From E44-bin88 sp034419075 (GTDB lineage Bacteria > Chloroflexota > Dehalococcoidia > Dehalococcoidales > BS750m-G39), in the NCBI GenBank assembly GCA_034419075.1, contig DAOULR010000001.1, positions 1 to 64,000 on the forward strand: DNA of 64,000 nucleotides, in the 5' to 3' direction. Positions 36,513-45,732 of this stretch are shown piece after piece. The notes under the pieces are model-generated. The model made no database searches. It was not told the DNA's origin and saw nothing but the letters and a program-made list of their open reading frames with translations. Numbering within the stretch: position 1 is the first letter of the stretch; every line of letters begins with the position of its first letter. Made by a program: the position numbers and the translations under genes.

Positions 36513-37433
36513 TTGGCCGAAACAAAGCAGCCCAAAATAATTGGCTTGTCATGTGGTAGAGTAAACGGCAACTGCGAAATACTTCTAAAAGAGGCCTTGA
36601 TGGCCGCTGAAGAGCTGGGGGTTCAATCTGAAATAATCCGTGCTATGGAGCTAAGAGTAAAACCATGCAAAGGTTGTGAAGCCTGCACTATAGCACTGGG
36701 AAGGGGCAAAGAACCGAGGTGTGCCATCACCGACGATGATGTTCCCTGGATTTTGGACAAGGTTCTAGTGGAGGATTGCGCCTTGATAGTTAGTGCCCCA
36801 GTATATCACTTAAGAGCTAACTCATATTTTGAGGCAATTCACGAAAGAATGCTGCCAACCATGTTCCGGCACCCGGAAATTACTGAGAAAACAAGGATAG
36901 GTGGTATTATCTGCGTCGGCGGCGGAGAACCCGAGTGGACGCCCCTAGGTCTCACCTCGATTAACATTTTTATCCAGCATACCCGCAAGCTGGTCGACCA
37001 GATGCAGTCCAATTTTTATCAGCGACCGGGCTCAGTCCTGCTGGAGAAGAAATACATTGAACGAGCCAGAAAACTGGGACAGAATGTGGCCAGGGCGATG
37101 ATGATGCCGATCGAAGAGGTGAAATACGTCGGCGAGGATACCGAAGCATCCTGTCCCGTCTGCCACGGCGACGTCTGGAAGGTGCCGGGCGAACTCTCTG
37201 ATGTCTACTGCCCAGTATGCTGGGTACACGGAACCATACATGCCGACGGAGACAAGCTGAAGGTTAAGTGGGACGAAGACAATGTAAAGAATCCCCGATT
37301 CTCCACAAAATTCATCGGCAAGCACCTGGATTTCATCACCGAATCGCACCAAAAATTCTTTACCGAAGGCCAAAACAAAATAAAAGGGCAGTTAGAGAAA
37401 TACACCTCGTACGGTAAAATCATAAAGCCGTGA
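36513..37433 (+). CDS. iron-sulfur flavoprotein (NADPH-dependent FMN reductase family)
   Basis: About 306 residues. TTG 36513 is chosen because GGAGG at 36500-36504 is well spaced; the frame is open from 36498. Flavodoxin-like N-domain with GLSCGRVNGNCEILL (FMN phosphate loop), a compact Cys cluster CKGCEAC plus a later Cys (RCAITDDD) as in archaeal Isf proteins, and a C-terminal zinc-ribbon/rubredoxin-like insert (CPVC...CPVC, about residues 213-235). Possible electron carrier to the OYE-type enzyme. Confidence 0.8.
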   Translation: MAETKQPKIIGLSCGRVNGNCEILLKEALMAAEELGVQSEIIRAMELRVKPCKGCEACTIALGRGKEPRCAITDDDVPWILDKVLVEDCALIVSAPVYHLRANSYFEAIHERMLPTMFRHPEITEKTRIGGIICVGGGEPEWTPLGLTSINIFIQHTRKLVDQMQSNFYQRPGSVLLEKKYIERARKLGQNVARAMMMPIEEVKYVGEDTEASCPVCHGDVWKVPGELSDVYCPVCWVHGTIHADGDKLKVKWDEDNVKNPRFSTKFIGKHLDFITESHQKFFTEGQNKIKGQLEKYTSYGKIIKP

Positions 37434-37496
37434 TATTGATTCAGGTTTCAAGAATTACTAGCCCAGTTAGTAAATGGTTTGGAAAAGGGAGGGCCC

Positions 37497-38084
37497 ATGC
37501 TGTTCGAGGAAGTTAACCAGCTCTTAGAGCCAGGATATCTGCCCATGGAAACCGGCTATTGCCGCTTACCGAACGGGCAGTCGTTTGCCGCCACTCTGGT
37601 CAGGATGCCCGGCTGCCAGGCGAAAATGCTCGACTGGTGGTTTGGCTCTTTTCTTAGAGATACTGAGACCTATAAGCAATGGGACCCAAAAGCTCACCTG
37701 CGTTTTGAGTGGGACGATAAATGGAGTCCGGGACACTATATTGGTGCCAGCCACTATGGTGAGGAACACTTGGCCGGAGAGGTGCTTAAGTTCGTAGTCA
37801 AATTTGATGACCCTGCCCTATTCTTCGACACCTCCAGGTTTAAGGAAGCCAGGGTGGGGGCTGTCGTCTGTGGCCAGGGCTTTCTCCCTGACGGAACGCC
37901 GGACGGGCGTTTTGTTCATCTTGCCCGCGATACCGACTATGGCTGCGAAGTACGCAGCCGATTCTGGATTTATAGTGGCGACGAGAAGATAGCCCGGGGG
38001 CATATGGAGCATTGTCTTTCTGAAATGGGTTATATGGCTGACTTGCTACCTAGTGTCTATCCCAAGGAGCCTGGTGACCAATAG
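37497..38084 (+). CDS. PhlG/phloretin-hydrolase-like C-C bond hydrolase (DAPG hydrolase family)
   Basis: 195 residues. ATG 37497 after GGGAGG; the frame is open from TTG 37479. MLDWWF, the SHYGEEHLAGE segment and the late His-x3-Glu pair in MEHCLSEMGYMA match the zinc-ligand pattern of 2,4-diacetylphloroglucinol hydrolase PhlG (His/Glu, then His270/Glu274). Family members cleave C-C bonds next to a keto group on phloroglucinol-like rings. Shorter than PhlG (about 290), lacking much of its N-terminal domain. Ends convergent with gctB. Confidence 0.72.
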   Translation: MLFEEVNQLLEPGYLPMETGYCRLPNGQSFAATLVRMPGCQAKMLDWWFGSFLRDTETYKQWDPKAHLRFEWDDKWSPGHYIGASHYGEEHLAGEVLKFVVKFDDPALFFDTSRFKEARVGAVVCGQGFLPDGTPDGRFVHLARDTDYGCEVRSRFWIYSGDEKIARGHMEHCLSEMGYMADLLPSVYPKEPGDQ

Positions 38085-38096
38085 TTATCAGTGGGC

Positions 38097-38124
38097 CGGT
38101 AACGGCAACGCGCTTACCGTTTTA
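38097..38124 (+). terminator. weak terminator-like hairpin between convergent genes
   Basis: 6-bp stem CGGTAA/TTACCG (38097-38102, 38114-38119) followed by TTTTA. It lies in the 37-base gap between the PhlG-like gene and the minus-strand CoA-transferase gene. Confidence 0.3.
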
Positions 38125-38901
38125 CTTTCCCAATACTATGCCCGCGGGGTCTATTTCCTCACGCAGTATTCTTAAATGCTCCTCTGAAGGCTCGGGACTG
38201 GTGGCAACCTTGTCAGGAATGATAATTTCAAAGCCGCTGTTCTCTTTTACCTCGGCTATACTCACGCCCGGATGTAACGAGATTAATTTAAGCCTTTTTG
38301 TTTCCTCATCGAAGCCATAGATGCCCAGTTGGGTGATAACCCGATACGGTCCTGTGCCGGCCGGTAATCCGACCCTTTCCCTACCCCCCGGCCCGTCTAA
38401 GTAGCCGGGGGTGGTTAAGAAATCGACCTTGCTGACGAAGGTTCTCTTTGACTGATTGGTAATAGTGGTTATGAGCCTTTGCGAGAAAGAGGCTACATCA
38501 TTAGCCCCGCCACTACCGGGCAAGCGAACTTTGGGCAAGTCATGGTCACCTATAACGGTAGTGTTGATATTTCCGTACCTGTCCATCTGGGCGGCGCCTA
38601 GGAATCCAAAATCTATATATCCCGCTTGGGAAATTGACATAACATCGTGCATGCTGGAGGCAGCTATAGCTCGATGAAAGGTTCTGGATTCGCCAACCGA
38701 TATGGCTAGTTCAGGTAGCTGAGGTCCTACCCCACCAGCCTCAAACACGATAAGTAAATTAGGGGCATGCGTTTTCTGCGCCAGTGTGGCGGCTATTATG
38801 GGAAGCCCCGTGCCCACAAAAACAGATTTTTTGTCCTCTAAGACACTGGCGCCACTGAATGCCAGGAATTCCCTTAGATTATATCTATCTTCTTTTATCA
38901 T
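38122..38901 (-). CDS. glutaconate-type CoA-transferase, subunit B
   Basis: 259 residues, collinear with GctB of Acidaminococcus as remembered: TGLPIIAATLAQKTHAP, GAAQMDRYGNINTT, RLPGSGGAND, LDGPGGRERVGLP. Glu54 in VFEAGG is at the place of the GctB nucleophile, so true CoA-transferase activity is likely; the related hydrolase IpdAB is reported to lack this residue. Forms a heterodimer with the gene 37 bases upstream. Last gene of the minus-strand operon. Confidence 0.87.
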   Translation of the reverse strand: MIKEDRYNLREFLAFSGASVLEDKKSVFVGTGLPIIAATLAQKTHAPNLLIVFEAGGVGPQLPELAISVGESRTFHRAIAASSMHDVMSISQAGYIDFGFLGAAQMDRYGNINTTVIGDHDLPKVRLPGSGGANDVASFSQRLITTITNQSKRTFVSKVDFLTTPGYLDGPGGRERVGLPAGTGPYRVITQLGIYGFDEETKRLKLISLHPGVSIAEVKENSGFEIIIPDKVATSPEPSEEHLRILREEIDPAGIVLGK

Positions 38902-38938
38902 ACATCTAAATCCCCGCTTTCCTAAGTAAGGCCGAAAC

Positions 38939-39949
38939 CTATTTCCGCCATGGAGCCCTCATTGGTTCTTTAAGGAATTCCCTCCTCTTCAAGTAGTCCA
39001 AGCGCTCTATGCCACCGCAAAGCTCCAGATAGTCCTCAAAGTTATTAACGCTAAAAACATATTTCTGCAGGTACTCATCCACACCCGGTGCGGTTTTACT
39101 CAGCTTGAGCCATTCCGCTATGTGGTCTTCGTCATAGTAATACATCCCGGGCATCTCAGTGGGGTGTGAGCCATACGGAGCTTCAACAACGGCATCGACG
39201 ACAAAGAAGGGGATGCTTGTTTTCCAGGGTTCTCCCCGGATAGATTCATTATCTATTATTTCCTCGGTAGTAATTATTAGTCTCCGAGCGCACCTGGAGA
39301 GTTCAAAGTCTTCCACCAAGATGCCATCTATTTGAGCATTACCATATACGTCACAACGGTGGACATGGATGAAGGCCACATCAGGATAAGCCGCCGGAAT
39401 CAGATTGATTGGCTTGCCCGAGAAGGGGTCAGTGACTACCTTGCAACTACTATAACTACCGGTATCAGTACCAAGCAGGTTACGACTGGGTATAAAGGGA
39501 AGCCCCATCATCGCCGCCAGCCACCGCCATTGGTAGCCGGCGTTGCTGGTTTCGGCAACTACCTTACATTGGCCACTCTCTACCATCCTCCTCGAAGCCG
39601 GAGATAATCCCCTAAGCTCATGGCCGAAGGAATACGCCACCTCTACCTTATTTACACAGCCTGAACCTACTAAAAGGTCAAGGTCATGGACGGCGGTTTT
39701 ACCAGCCATACTCAGATTACGCTTCTTTTGCCTGATTATCTCGTAAATGATAGACATGGACACTCTTACGTGCCCGAACCCACCACTAGCGATAAAATCT
39801 CCATCATGAACAAATTTAGAGACGGTCTCCTGGGCTGACATGGTTTTATCCTTTAGCTCGCGAGACTTGTTTTCAATCACCCATCTTCTAGCCTCATCCG
39901 GGTCGTGCCAACCCAAAAGTTCTCCTTTGCCTTCTTTTAGTACCTCCAT
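38939..39949 (-). CDS. glutaconate-type CoA-transferase, subunit A
   Basis: 336 residues. SGGFGHVRVSMSIIYEI and the central NLIPAAYPDVAFIHVHRCDVYGN are typical of the GctA/IpdA alpha subunit. Partner of the gene at 38122. A TATAAT lies upstream on the minus strand (39987-39992) without a good -35 box, so an internal promoter is possible. Acyl substrate unknown; a dicarboxylic or ring-opened acid is likely from the family. Confidence 0.87.
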   Translation of the reverse strand: MEVLKEGKGELLGWHDPDEARRWVIENKSRELKDKTMSAQETVSKFVHDGDFIASGGFGHVRVSMSIIYEIIRQKKRNLSMAGKTAVHDLDLLVGSGCVNKVEVAYSFGHELRGLSPASRRMVESGQCKVVAETSNAGYQWRWLAAMMGLPFIPSRNLLGTDTGSYSSCKVVTDPFSGKPINLIPAAYPDVAFIHVHRCDVYGNAQIDGILVEDFELSRCARRLIITTEEIIDNESIRGEPWKTSIPFFVVDAVVEAPYGSHPTEMPGMYYYDEDHIAEWLKLSKTAPGVDEYLQKYVFSVNNFEDYLELCGGIERLDYLKRREFLKEPMRAPWRK

Positions 39950-40021
39950 CTTCGCCTCCTCAATTTAAATAACCTAACTCGAGCTAATTATAGCCGGCTC
40001 TCCTATCAAAAATACATTTTA

Positions 40022-42172
40022 TCACGCCTTATAGATCCTGCAGAGCAGCGCCCGGAATGTCACCGAGCCCATGGCCGGGTCGTAGGGAGGTTCGTTGCTG
40101 GTGAGGACGTTGGCGTTGCTTTTCCATAAACCATGGTCCGGGGCTGGGTCTTCAGGGTACCACCATGATGCTTGGGCCGCCACCACTCTGGGGTCCAACC
40201 CGGCAAAAAGTTCAGCTAGTTGCTTTATTCTACCCCTCGGCGTTTCAATCCACACCCATTCTCCATCCTTAATCCCCAGCTTTTCCGCAGTCTCAGGATG
40301 GATTTGCACTATTGGGTATGGCTGTCTTTCTCGCAACCGGGGTAGCTGACGGTATTGGGAATGAAAATAGTAGGGCGAGCGAGCGCCCGTAGAAAGGATA
40401 AAGGGATATTCCTGAGCCAGTTCTGGAGTTGAATAAGGGCTTTCGTTGGGTTCAATATAATAGGGCAGGGGGTCATAACCGAGCTTTTCCATTTTAGTCG
40501 AGTAGAGTTCCACTTTTCCTGTATTGGTGGCAAAGCCGCCCCCCTTTCTCCAGTAGTCTGTCTTATATTTATAGTAGGGCTGCTCTTTGCCCATCTTGGC
40601 CAGAAATCCCAACCGACTAAATTCCTTCCAGGTTATATTGGCTTTTCTCAGTTCGTAATCAAGCATCTCTTCAACGCTGTCAAACCAGTATTCGGGGGCA
40701 AGCCTTTTGCCAAGCTCATTGAATATCTTGTTGTCTGGCCAGGCTTCTCCCGGAGGGTCTACCACTTTGTTTATGGCACCAATAATGAAACGAGGGTGCA
40801 TATCATGAATGTCATCTGTCTCCAGCCAGTGGGCCGCCGGCAGGACTATGTCAGCATACTCGGCAGTGGGGGACATATAAAGGTCGACTACGGATAAAAA
40901 CTCTACGTTTAATAGGGCCTCTTTTACTTCTTTAGTATTGGGGTAAGCCACCAGCGGGTTAGTTCCCTGGAGATGCATGACCCGGATGGGGGCAGTCCCT
41001 TCCTTCAACTGCTTAAACATGGTATGCATATGAGCCATGGCGAGAGAACCCAGTAGCTTAAATCTATCGGCTCCGATGGCGGTCTCCTTCGGTGCCGGCA
41101 CCTCCCTGGCGAAATCTTCCAGCGGACCGGTATCGGGGGGCACCCAGTTAATCATGCTGCCCGGTCTTTCTATATTTCCCGTAACCGCCATAAGGCAGAC
41201 TATCGCCCTCAGGGTCTGTACGGAATTATTGTTGGCCTCCAGGGCTTCTCCCATCTGGATGCAGGCGGGCTTAACCGTAGCCAGTATCCTGGCGGCCTTT
41301 ACGATTTTTTCCTGCGGGACCCAGCTTATTTCGGACACTCTTGCCGGAGGATAGTCTTGAACCCTTTGCTTAAGCTTGTCGAAGCCATACGTCCAGTTCT
41401 CGACGAACTCCCGGTCATACAGCTCCTCGTTGATTATCACGTTGAGCATGCCGAGGGCCAGGGCGGCATCGGTGCCGGGCCTGACCTGCAGCCATAGGTC
41501 GGCTCTGCCGGCCAGGCGGGTAGCCCTGGGGTCGATGAGTATCAAATGCTCCGCCTTCTTCAGCGAATTAAGAAACCAGACCGCCATCTCGCCGTCGGCG
41601 TTAGTGATTTCCAGTTGTTTTCCCCAGGAAATCTGAGTCTTGGGGTACTCCCCACCCCAGCCGTGGTAATCACAATACAGTCTGCCCCCGACCATCATGC
41701 CGAAAACGGCTAGCTTCGGGCCATAGCAGAAATCGGTGGGCGCGCCCATGTTTGGCGTGCCGATAGAGCGGGCAAACCTGAAGGTGTATCTATTGTAGCC
41801 CCGGCCGGTTCCCTGGCAGATAGCTACGGAACTGGCTCCTGATTCTTCAATACTGCCCTTTATTTTACCGGCAACTGTCTCTAAGGCTTCTTCCCAACTG
41901 ATTCTTTGCCACTGACATCCTCCCCTCTCCCCTTTTCTCTTCATGGGATATAGAATCCGGTTGGGGTTGTAAACATCCTGAATGCTGGCCAGACCCTTGG
42001 CGCACATCGTTCCTCTGGTTGCTGAATCCGGGTTGCCTTCAACACGGGTTATCCTGCCGTTCTCCACAGTAGCCAGTACCCCGCAGCCGCCGTGGCAGCT
42101 CTTGCAGGTAGTCTTGATAACGGCTTTATCAGTGCGTCCTTCCATACCGGCTGTCTCTATGACCCCAGTCAA
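40022..42172 (-). CDS. molybdopterin oxidoreductase (DMSO reductase superfamily), cytoplasmic
   Basis: Up to 716 residues (TTG 42172); ATG 42145 (707 residues) is equally possible, and neither has a clear ribosome-binding site. N-terminal 4Fe-4S motif CKSCHGGC plus a later Cys (GTMC, residue 57). PTDFCYGPKLA places Cys149 where the Mo/W-coordinating Cys or SeCys of formate dehydrogenases and acetylene hydratase lies. C-terminal dinucleotide-binding domain with WVWIETPRGRI. No Tat signal and no neighbouring Fe-S or membrane subunit. Could be a hydroxylase, transhydroxylase, hydratase or dehydrogenase. 10 bases after the crotonase gene. Confidence 0.85.
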   Translation of the reverse strand: MTGVIETAGMEGRTDKAVIKTTCKSCHGGCGVLATVENGRITRVEGNPDSATRGTMCAKGLASIQDVYNPNRILYPMKRKGERGGCQWQRISWEEALETVAGKIKGSIEESGASSVAICQGTGRGYNRYTFRFARSIGTPNMGAPTDFCYGPKLAVFGMMVGGRLYCDYHGWGGEYPKTQISWGKQLEITNADGEMAVWFLNSLKKAEHLILIDPRATRLAGRADLWLQVRPGTDAALALGMLNVIINEELYDREFVENWTYGFDKLKQRVQDYPPARVSEISWVPQEKIVKAARILATVKPACIQMGEALEANNNSVQTLRAIVCLMAVTGNIERPGSMINWVPPDTGPLEDFAREVPAPKETAIGADRFKLLGSLAMAHMHTMFKQLKEGTAPIRVMHLQGTNPLVAYPNTKEVKEALLNVEFLSVVDLYMSPTAEYADIVLPAAHWLETDDIHDMHPRFIIGAINKVVDPPGEAWPDNKIFNELGKRLAPEYWFDSVEEMLDYELRKANITWKEFSRLGFLAKMGKEQPYYKYKTDYWRKGGGFATNTGKVELYSTKMEKLGYDPLPYYIEPNESPYSTPELAQEYPFILSTGARSPYYFHSQYRQLPRLRERQPYPIVQIHPETAEKLGIKDGEWVWIETPRGRIKQLAELFAGLDPRVVAAQASWWYPEDPAPDHGLWKSNANVLTSNEPPYDPAMGSVTFRALLCRIYKA

Positions 42173-42182
42173 CAGGCGCTAT

Positions 42183-43100
42183 TTACTTCTTTTCTTTGTG
42201 CTTGCTTTTTTCCGTTTTCTTGCTCTCTTCAGCAAGCTTCTTGGCGCGTTCCTCATCGTGGAAAAGGACCTCTTTGCCGGCAAACCATTCTCTGGAGCTG
42301 ATATTGGCATGCTCCACATTCTTGCAGAAGTCTCCGAACATTTCCGTGCCGAAGGTCATGTCAAGGTCGTCAACAATGCGCTGCTTCCAAGGTCTTTTAA
42401 CAACCTGAGCGGTCAGGCGTCTGACGGTGCGGTGCCGGGCCATGATGAAATCGGCGATTTCATACGCTCTGGGGATCAACCTGTCGTATGGAACCACTTC
42501 GTTTACCAAGCCATATTCCAGACACTGCTGTGCGGTGAGCTTCTGACTCATATACATGGCGTACGCGGCTCTCCGGATGCCCATAAGCTCAATTAAGCAG
42601 CTGTGGATGCCGTCCCCGGGGACGATATCATACAGGAAGTGTGGGTCAGCAATTACGGCATCTTCGGCCATAATGCAGATATCGCACATCAGCGCCAGTT
42701 CGGCGTGTCCGCCGGTCCCGTTCAGCACGCCAATCGTCGGAACCTCTACGTCCTGAATCATGGCGATAAGCATCCGGCGACCGTCAATGAACATATGCTC
42801 ATACCTGGTGTATTCCGGTTCTGTTATCTCCGGCTTCCAGCTTTCGGGCTCGAATTCGATAATCCAGTCTTTTCCTGTCCCGGTAAAGATTACCAACTCA
42901 ATGTCAGAGTCGCTGCCTACAGTACGCCACATCTGGCCTATCGCCCGGTGCAGTTCCATACTCCATAACTGCGGCCCTCCGTTTGTATGCATCCTGACCA
43001 GAAGTACGCCGTCATCGCGCTTTTCCATAATGAAGTGCTCTTTGAACATCTCCTTATAGTCTTCGTAATTTGGCCACTTCACGAACTTTGTCCGAGGCAT
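42183..43100 (-). CDS. crotonase-fold hydrolase, 6-oxocamphor-hydrolase-like (1)
   Basis: 305 residues. Starts PNYEDYKEMFKEHFIMEK, then DGVLLVRMHTNGG, VIFTGTGKDW, VEVPTIGVLNG and IVPGDGIHSCLIELMG. This pattern recalls 6-oxocamphor hydrolase (CamK), a crotonase that cleaves C-C bonds of cyclic beta-diketones, more than enoyl-CoA hydratases, whose two catalytic Glu are not evident. The C-terminus has a Lys-rich tail. Paralog directly upstream. Confidence 0.78.
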   Translation of the reverse strand: MPRTKFVKWPNYEDYKEMFKEHFIMEKRDDGVLLVRMHTNGGPQLWSMELHRAIGQMWRTVGSDSDIELVIFTGTGKDWIIEFEPESWKPEITEPEYTRYEHMFIDGRRMLIAMIQDVEVPTIGVLNGTGGHAELALMCDICIMAEDAVIADPHFLYDIVPGDGIHSCLIELMGIRRAAYAMYMSQKLTAQQCLEYGLVNEVVPYDRLIPRAYEIADFIMARHRTVRRLTAQVVKRPWKQRIVDDLDMTFGTEMFGDFCKNVEHANISSREWFAGKEVLFHDEERAKKLAEESKKTEKSKHKEKK

Positions 43101-43206
43101 AATGATTCCTCCTTTATTTTAGGATTTATTTTGGCTCTTGATGGCTCGCTTCTTAAAACCAAGCAAAGACTTCCCGGTTTAAAAGCTCATACCGCACCGG
43201 TTGGAC

Positions 43207-44202
43207 CTATTTTATCTCGTCTTCCTCTTGGCCGCCGTTAATGCGGGGACGGATGACCTTACCCTTCCTCTCGGCTTTGCGAACCAGGTCGGCTTCTTCG
43301 TGAGCCCAGTGCCAGTAATTAACCTCGTGGGGCGAATGCTCGGTGGCGGTGACGTACATCTCGCTGGCAAAGGAGCCACGCACCTCGTTTGCGATATCTT
43401 CCTTCCAGGGCTTGCGGAGTATCTGGGTAGTAATACGCCGGGTTACTCTAGAACCGGTGCACATAATGAGCTCAGCGATTTCCCAGGCGCGTTTGTAGCA
43501 GGATTCGAGGTCAGGGCAGATCTCATTGACCATACCGAGAGCAAGGGCCTTTCGGGCCGTGATGATCTCTCCGGTTAGCTCAGCATAAGCGAATCTCTTG
43601 CGGCCCATGAGCTCGCGCCAGGGGATCTGAATGCCGTCACCGGGAACCATGTTGACGCGGAAATGCATATCCGTCGTCCAGGCATCCTCAGTGCAGAGGG
43701 TGATATCGCTTAACAGTACCAGGTCCGTGTGGAAGGCGGCGCCGTTCCAAATCCCGATGGTGGGAACCTCAACGTCAAAAATCTGACCTTCTATGTCATT
43801 GGTGCCGTCATAGTACTGATATTCATACATCCTCCAGGCCACTTCCGGGTTCGAGGCAAACTCGGTAGCCGGTTCCCATTTTTGAGTCTTTTCATTGAAC
43901 TTGCCGATGCCTTTAGTGAAATCCTTGCCCATGCCGCCCAGGATTATGACCTCATTGTCCGGGTCCCGGCCTGCCCAGTCGAAAAAGTAGTGCAGGGCTT
44001 GGTGGTGGGAAGCCCCCCACTGCATGCTGTCGCCGTTGGAATGAAGCCGCGCTTCGAGGATGCCATTCTTCCGCTTCATCAGGAGGCAATGCTTGAGCTT
44101 TTCCGAGTACTCTTCAAAAGGCACATGGGGAATAGTCCCTATTTCCTCATGCGGCATCTCCTTGCGCTTTCCAGCATCGGATTCATAATTGGCTCTAATC
44201 AT
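43207..44202 (-). CDS. crotonase-fold hydrolase, 6-oxocamphor-hydrolase-like (2)
   Basis: 331 residues. Same layout as its neighbour: PFEEYSEKLKHCLLMKRKNG, ARLHSNGDSMQWG, VIILGGMGKDF, VEVPTIGIWNG and MVPGDGIQIPWRELMG. It has extra residues at about 108-130. Ribosome-binding site AAAGGAGGGAG. A minus-strand TTGACA at 44310-44315 with a weak TATTTC 18 bases on suggests a second promoter in the 228-base gap after dctM; otherwise that gap (44203-44430) shows nothing. The pair may act as hetero-oligomer or on successive diketones. Confidence 0.77.
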   Translation of the reverse strand: MIRANYESDAGKRKEMPHEEIGTIPHVPFEEYSEKLKHCLLMKRKNGILEARLHSNGDSMQWGASHHQALHYFFDWAGRDPDNEVIILGGMGKDFTKGIGKFNEKTQKWEPATEFASNPEVAWRMYEYQYYDGTNDIEGQIFDVEVPTIGIWNGAAFHTDLVLLSDITLCTEDAWTTDMHFRVNMVPGDGIQIPWRELMGRKRFAYAELTGEIITARKALALGMVNEICPDLESCYKRAWEIAELIMCTGSRVTRRITTQILRKPWKEDIANEVRGSFASEMYVTATEHSPHEVNYWHWAHEEADLVRKAERKGKVIRPRINGGQEEDEIK

Positions 44203-44430
44203 TATTTTCTCCCTCCTTTTACTAACTTCACAGGAATTTTTGACCTGCCCTCACTAATGATACCACTCTTTAAATAATTATTGACGAAATACACTCTCCT
44301 CCTGCAATGTGTCAAGCAACCACAATCCTTCTCAAATCAAAGCTCCGGCGATGCGCTGGGGTTAATAGCCAAGCCAAATGAGCTTCCCTAAAGCAACCCA
44401 GTACACTGATGCCTACACTACTTTTCTATT

Positions 44431-45732
44431 TTACTGCATTGTGCCGGGTAACCACAGTGCGATTTGCGGGAGAGCGATGAGGACAGCTATACAAATAGCC
44501 TCCGCTATGAGGAACGGGACTATGCTCCGGAATATCTTGCCAACTTTGACATTAATGGCTCCAGAGAGCAAAAAGGCATCCATCCCCACCGGCGGGGTAA
44601 CCAGCCCCATTTCTACAAGTATCACCACTATAATCCCAAACCATATCGGGTCAAAGCCGAGGGTATGAACAACCAAGGGGAATATAACGGGGATGCTAAG
44701 GATAACCGCCGAGATAATGTCCAGGAACATACCCAGAATAATGTAAAGGACAACTACACCCAATAAAATGAGATAGCGCGAGACTTCCAGCCCGGCAATA
44801 AGCTCGCCCATCGCCGTGGTAAGCTGGCTGACGGCAAGGAACTTCATCAGGATATAAGCCCCGATGATAAGCAGCATGATCATGGTGGTGGTCTGTGCGG
44901 TTTCTAGAATAGCGCTGCGGAACTTCTTGAAGTTAAGACGCCGCATGGAGACAGTGATAAAAAGAGCGCCGAAGGCACCAACGGCTCCCCCCTCGGTAGG
45001 AGTGAAGACCCCCATATAGATACCCCCCAATACCACTATGAACAGGAGCACAGTAGGCCAAGTGAGTTTCAGCGACACTATCTTCTTCATCCAGCTGGTC
45101 TTCGGCCCCGCCGGCCCCGCCTTGGGGTTACGTAGCGTGATAAGAAAGATGGCGAGTGCAAACAAACCAGCCAGAAATATTCCCGGGATAAAACCGGCCA
45201 TATAGAGCTTGCTGATAGAAGTCTCGGTTAGAATGCCGTATATGATGAGCACCACGCTGGGGGGGATAAGGAAAGCCAGGCCGCCGGCGCAGGCAATAGA
45301 ACCAAGCGCCAGATTATCGTCATAATTGTATTTCCTCATCGACGGCAGGGCTACCTTACCCATGGTGACCAGAGCCGGGGAACTGACGCCGGTGATAGCG
45401 GCGAAAGCGGCACAGGCGATAACGGTAGCCATCGCCAGCCCTCCCCGCAACTGTCCCACCCATCTATAGGCGGTTTCGTAGAGGTCGGCACCAACCCCCG
45501 ATTCGAAGAGAACCACCCCCATGAAGATATAGAGTGGGACCGTCGTCATCATGTAGGTAGCCATAGTGGTGAAGGGAATCAGCGATATTACCCCGCAGGC
45601 GGGGTCCCAGCCCCTGATGATGACATAGCCGAAAAAGCCGACCAGGGCCATAGCCGCGCCAACCCACATCCGGGCAAAGATAAAGCCCACCAGCACAACC
45701 AGCCCGATAGCGCCAATAAGTTCTGGACTCAC
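44431..45732 (-). CDS. TRAP transporter large permease, DctM family
   Basis: 433 residues with about 12 membrane segments. PLYIFMGVVLFESG, the SIACAGGLAFLIPPSVVLIIYG region and a final GLVTPPVGM motif are typical of DctM. It forms the Na+-coupled channel with DctQ, whose gene overlaps it by 4 bases. Confidence 0.93.
   Translation of the reverse strand: MSPELIGAIGLVVLVGFIFARMWVGAAMALVGFFGYVIIRGWDPACGVISLIPFTTMATYMMTTVPLYIFMGVVLFESGVGADLYETAYRWVGQLRGGLAMATVIACAAFAAITGVSSPALVTMGKVALPSMRKYNYDDNLALGSIACAGGLAFLIPPSVVLIIYGILTETSISKLYMAGFIPGIFLAGLFALAIFLITLRNPKAGPAGPKTSWMKKIVSLKLTWPTVLLFIVVLGGIYMGVFTPTEGGAVGAFGALFITVSMRRLNFKKFRSAILETAQTTTMIMLLIIGAYILMKFLAVSQLTTAMGELIAGLEVSRYLILLGVVVLYIILGMFLDIISAVILSIPVIFPLVVHTLGFDPIWFGIIVVILVEMGLVTPPVGMDAFLLSGAINVKVGKIFRSIVPFLIAEAICIAVLIALPQIALWLPGTMQ

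Noticed and set aside
38122..39949. Assignment as IpdAB, the steroid-ring hydrolase
   Set aside because: Glu54 of subunit B is present at the transferase nucleophile position, so a real CoA-transferase is more likely.
42183..44202. Annotation as ordinary enoyl-CoA hydratases
   Set aside because: The catalytic Glu pair is not evident and the motif order is closer to 6-oxocamphor hydrolase.
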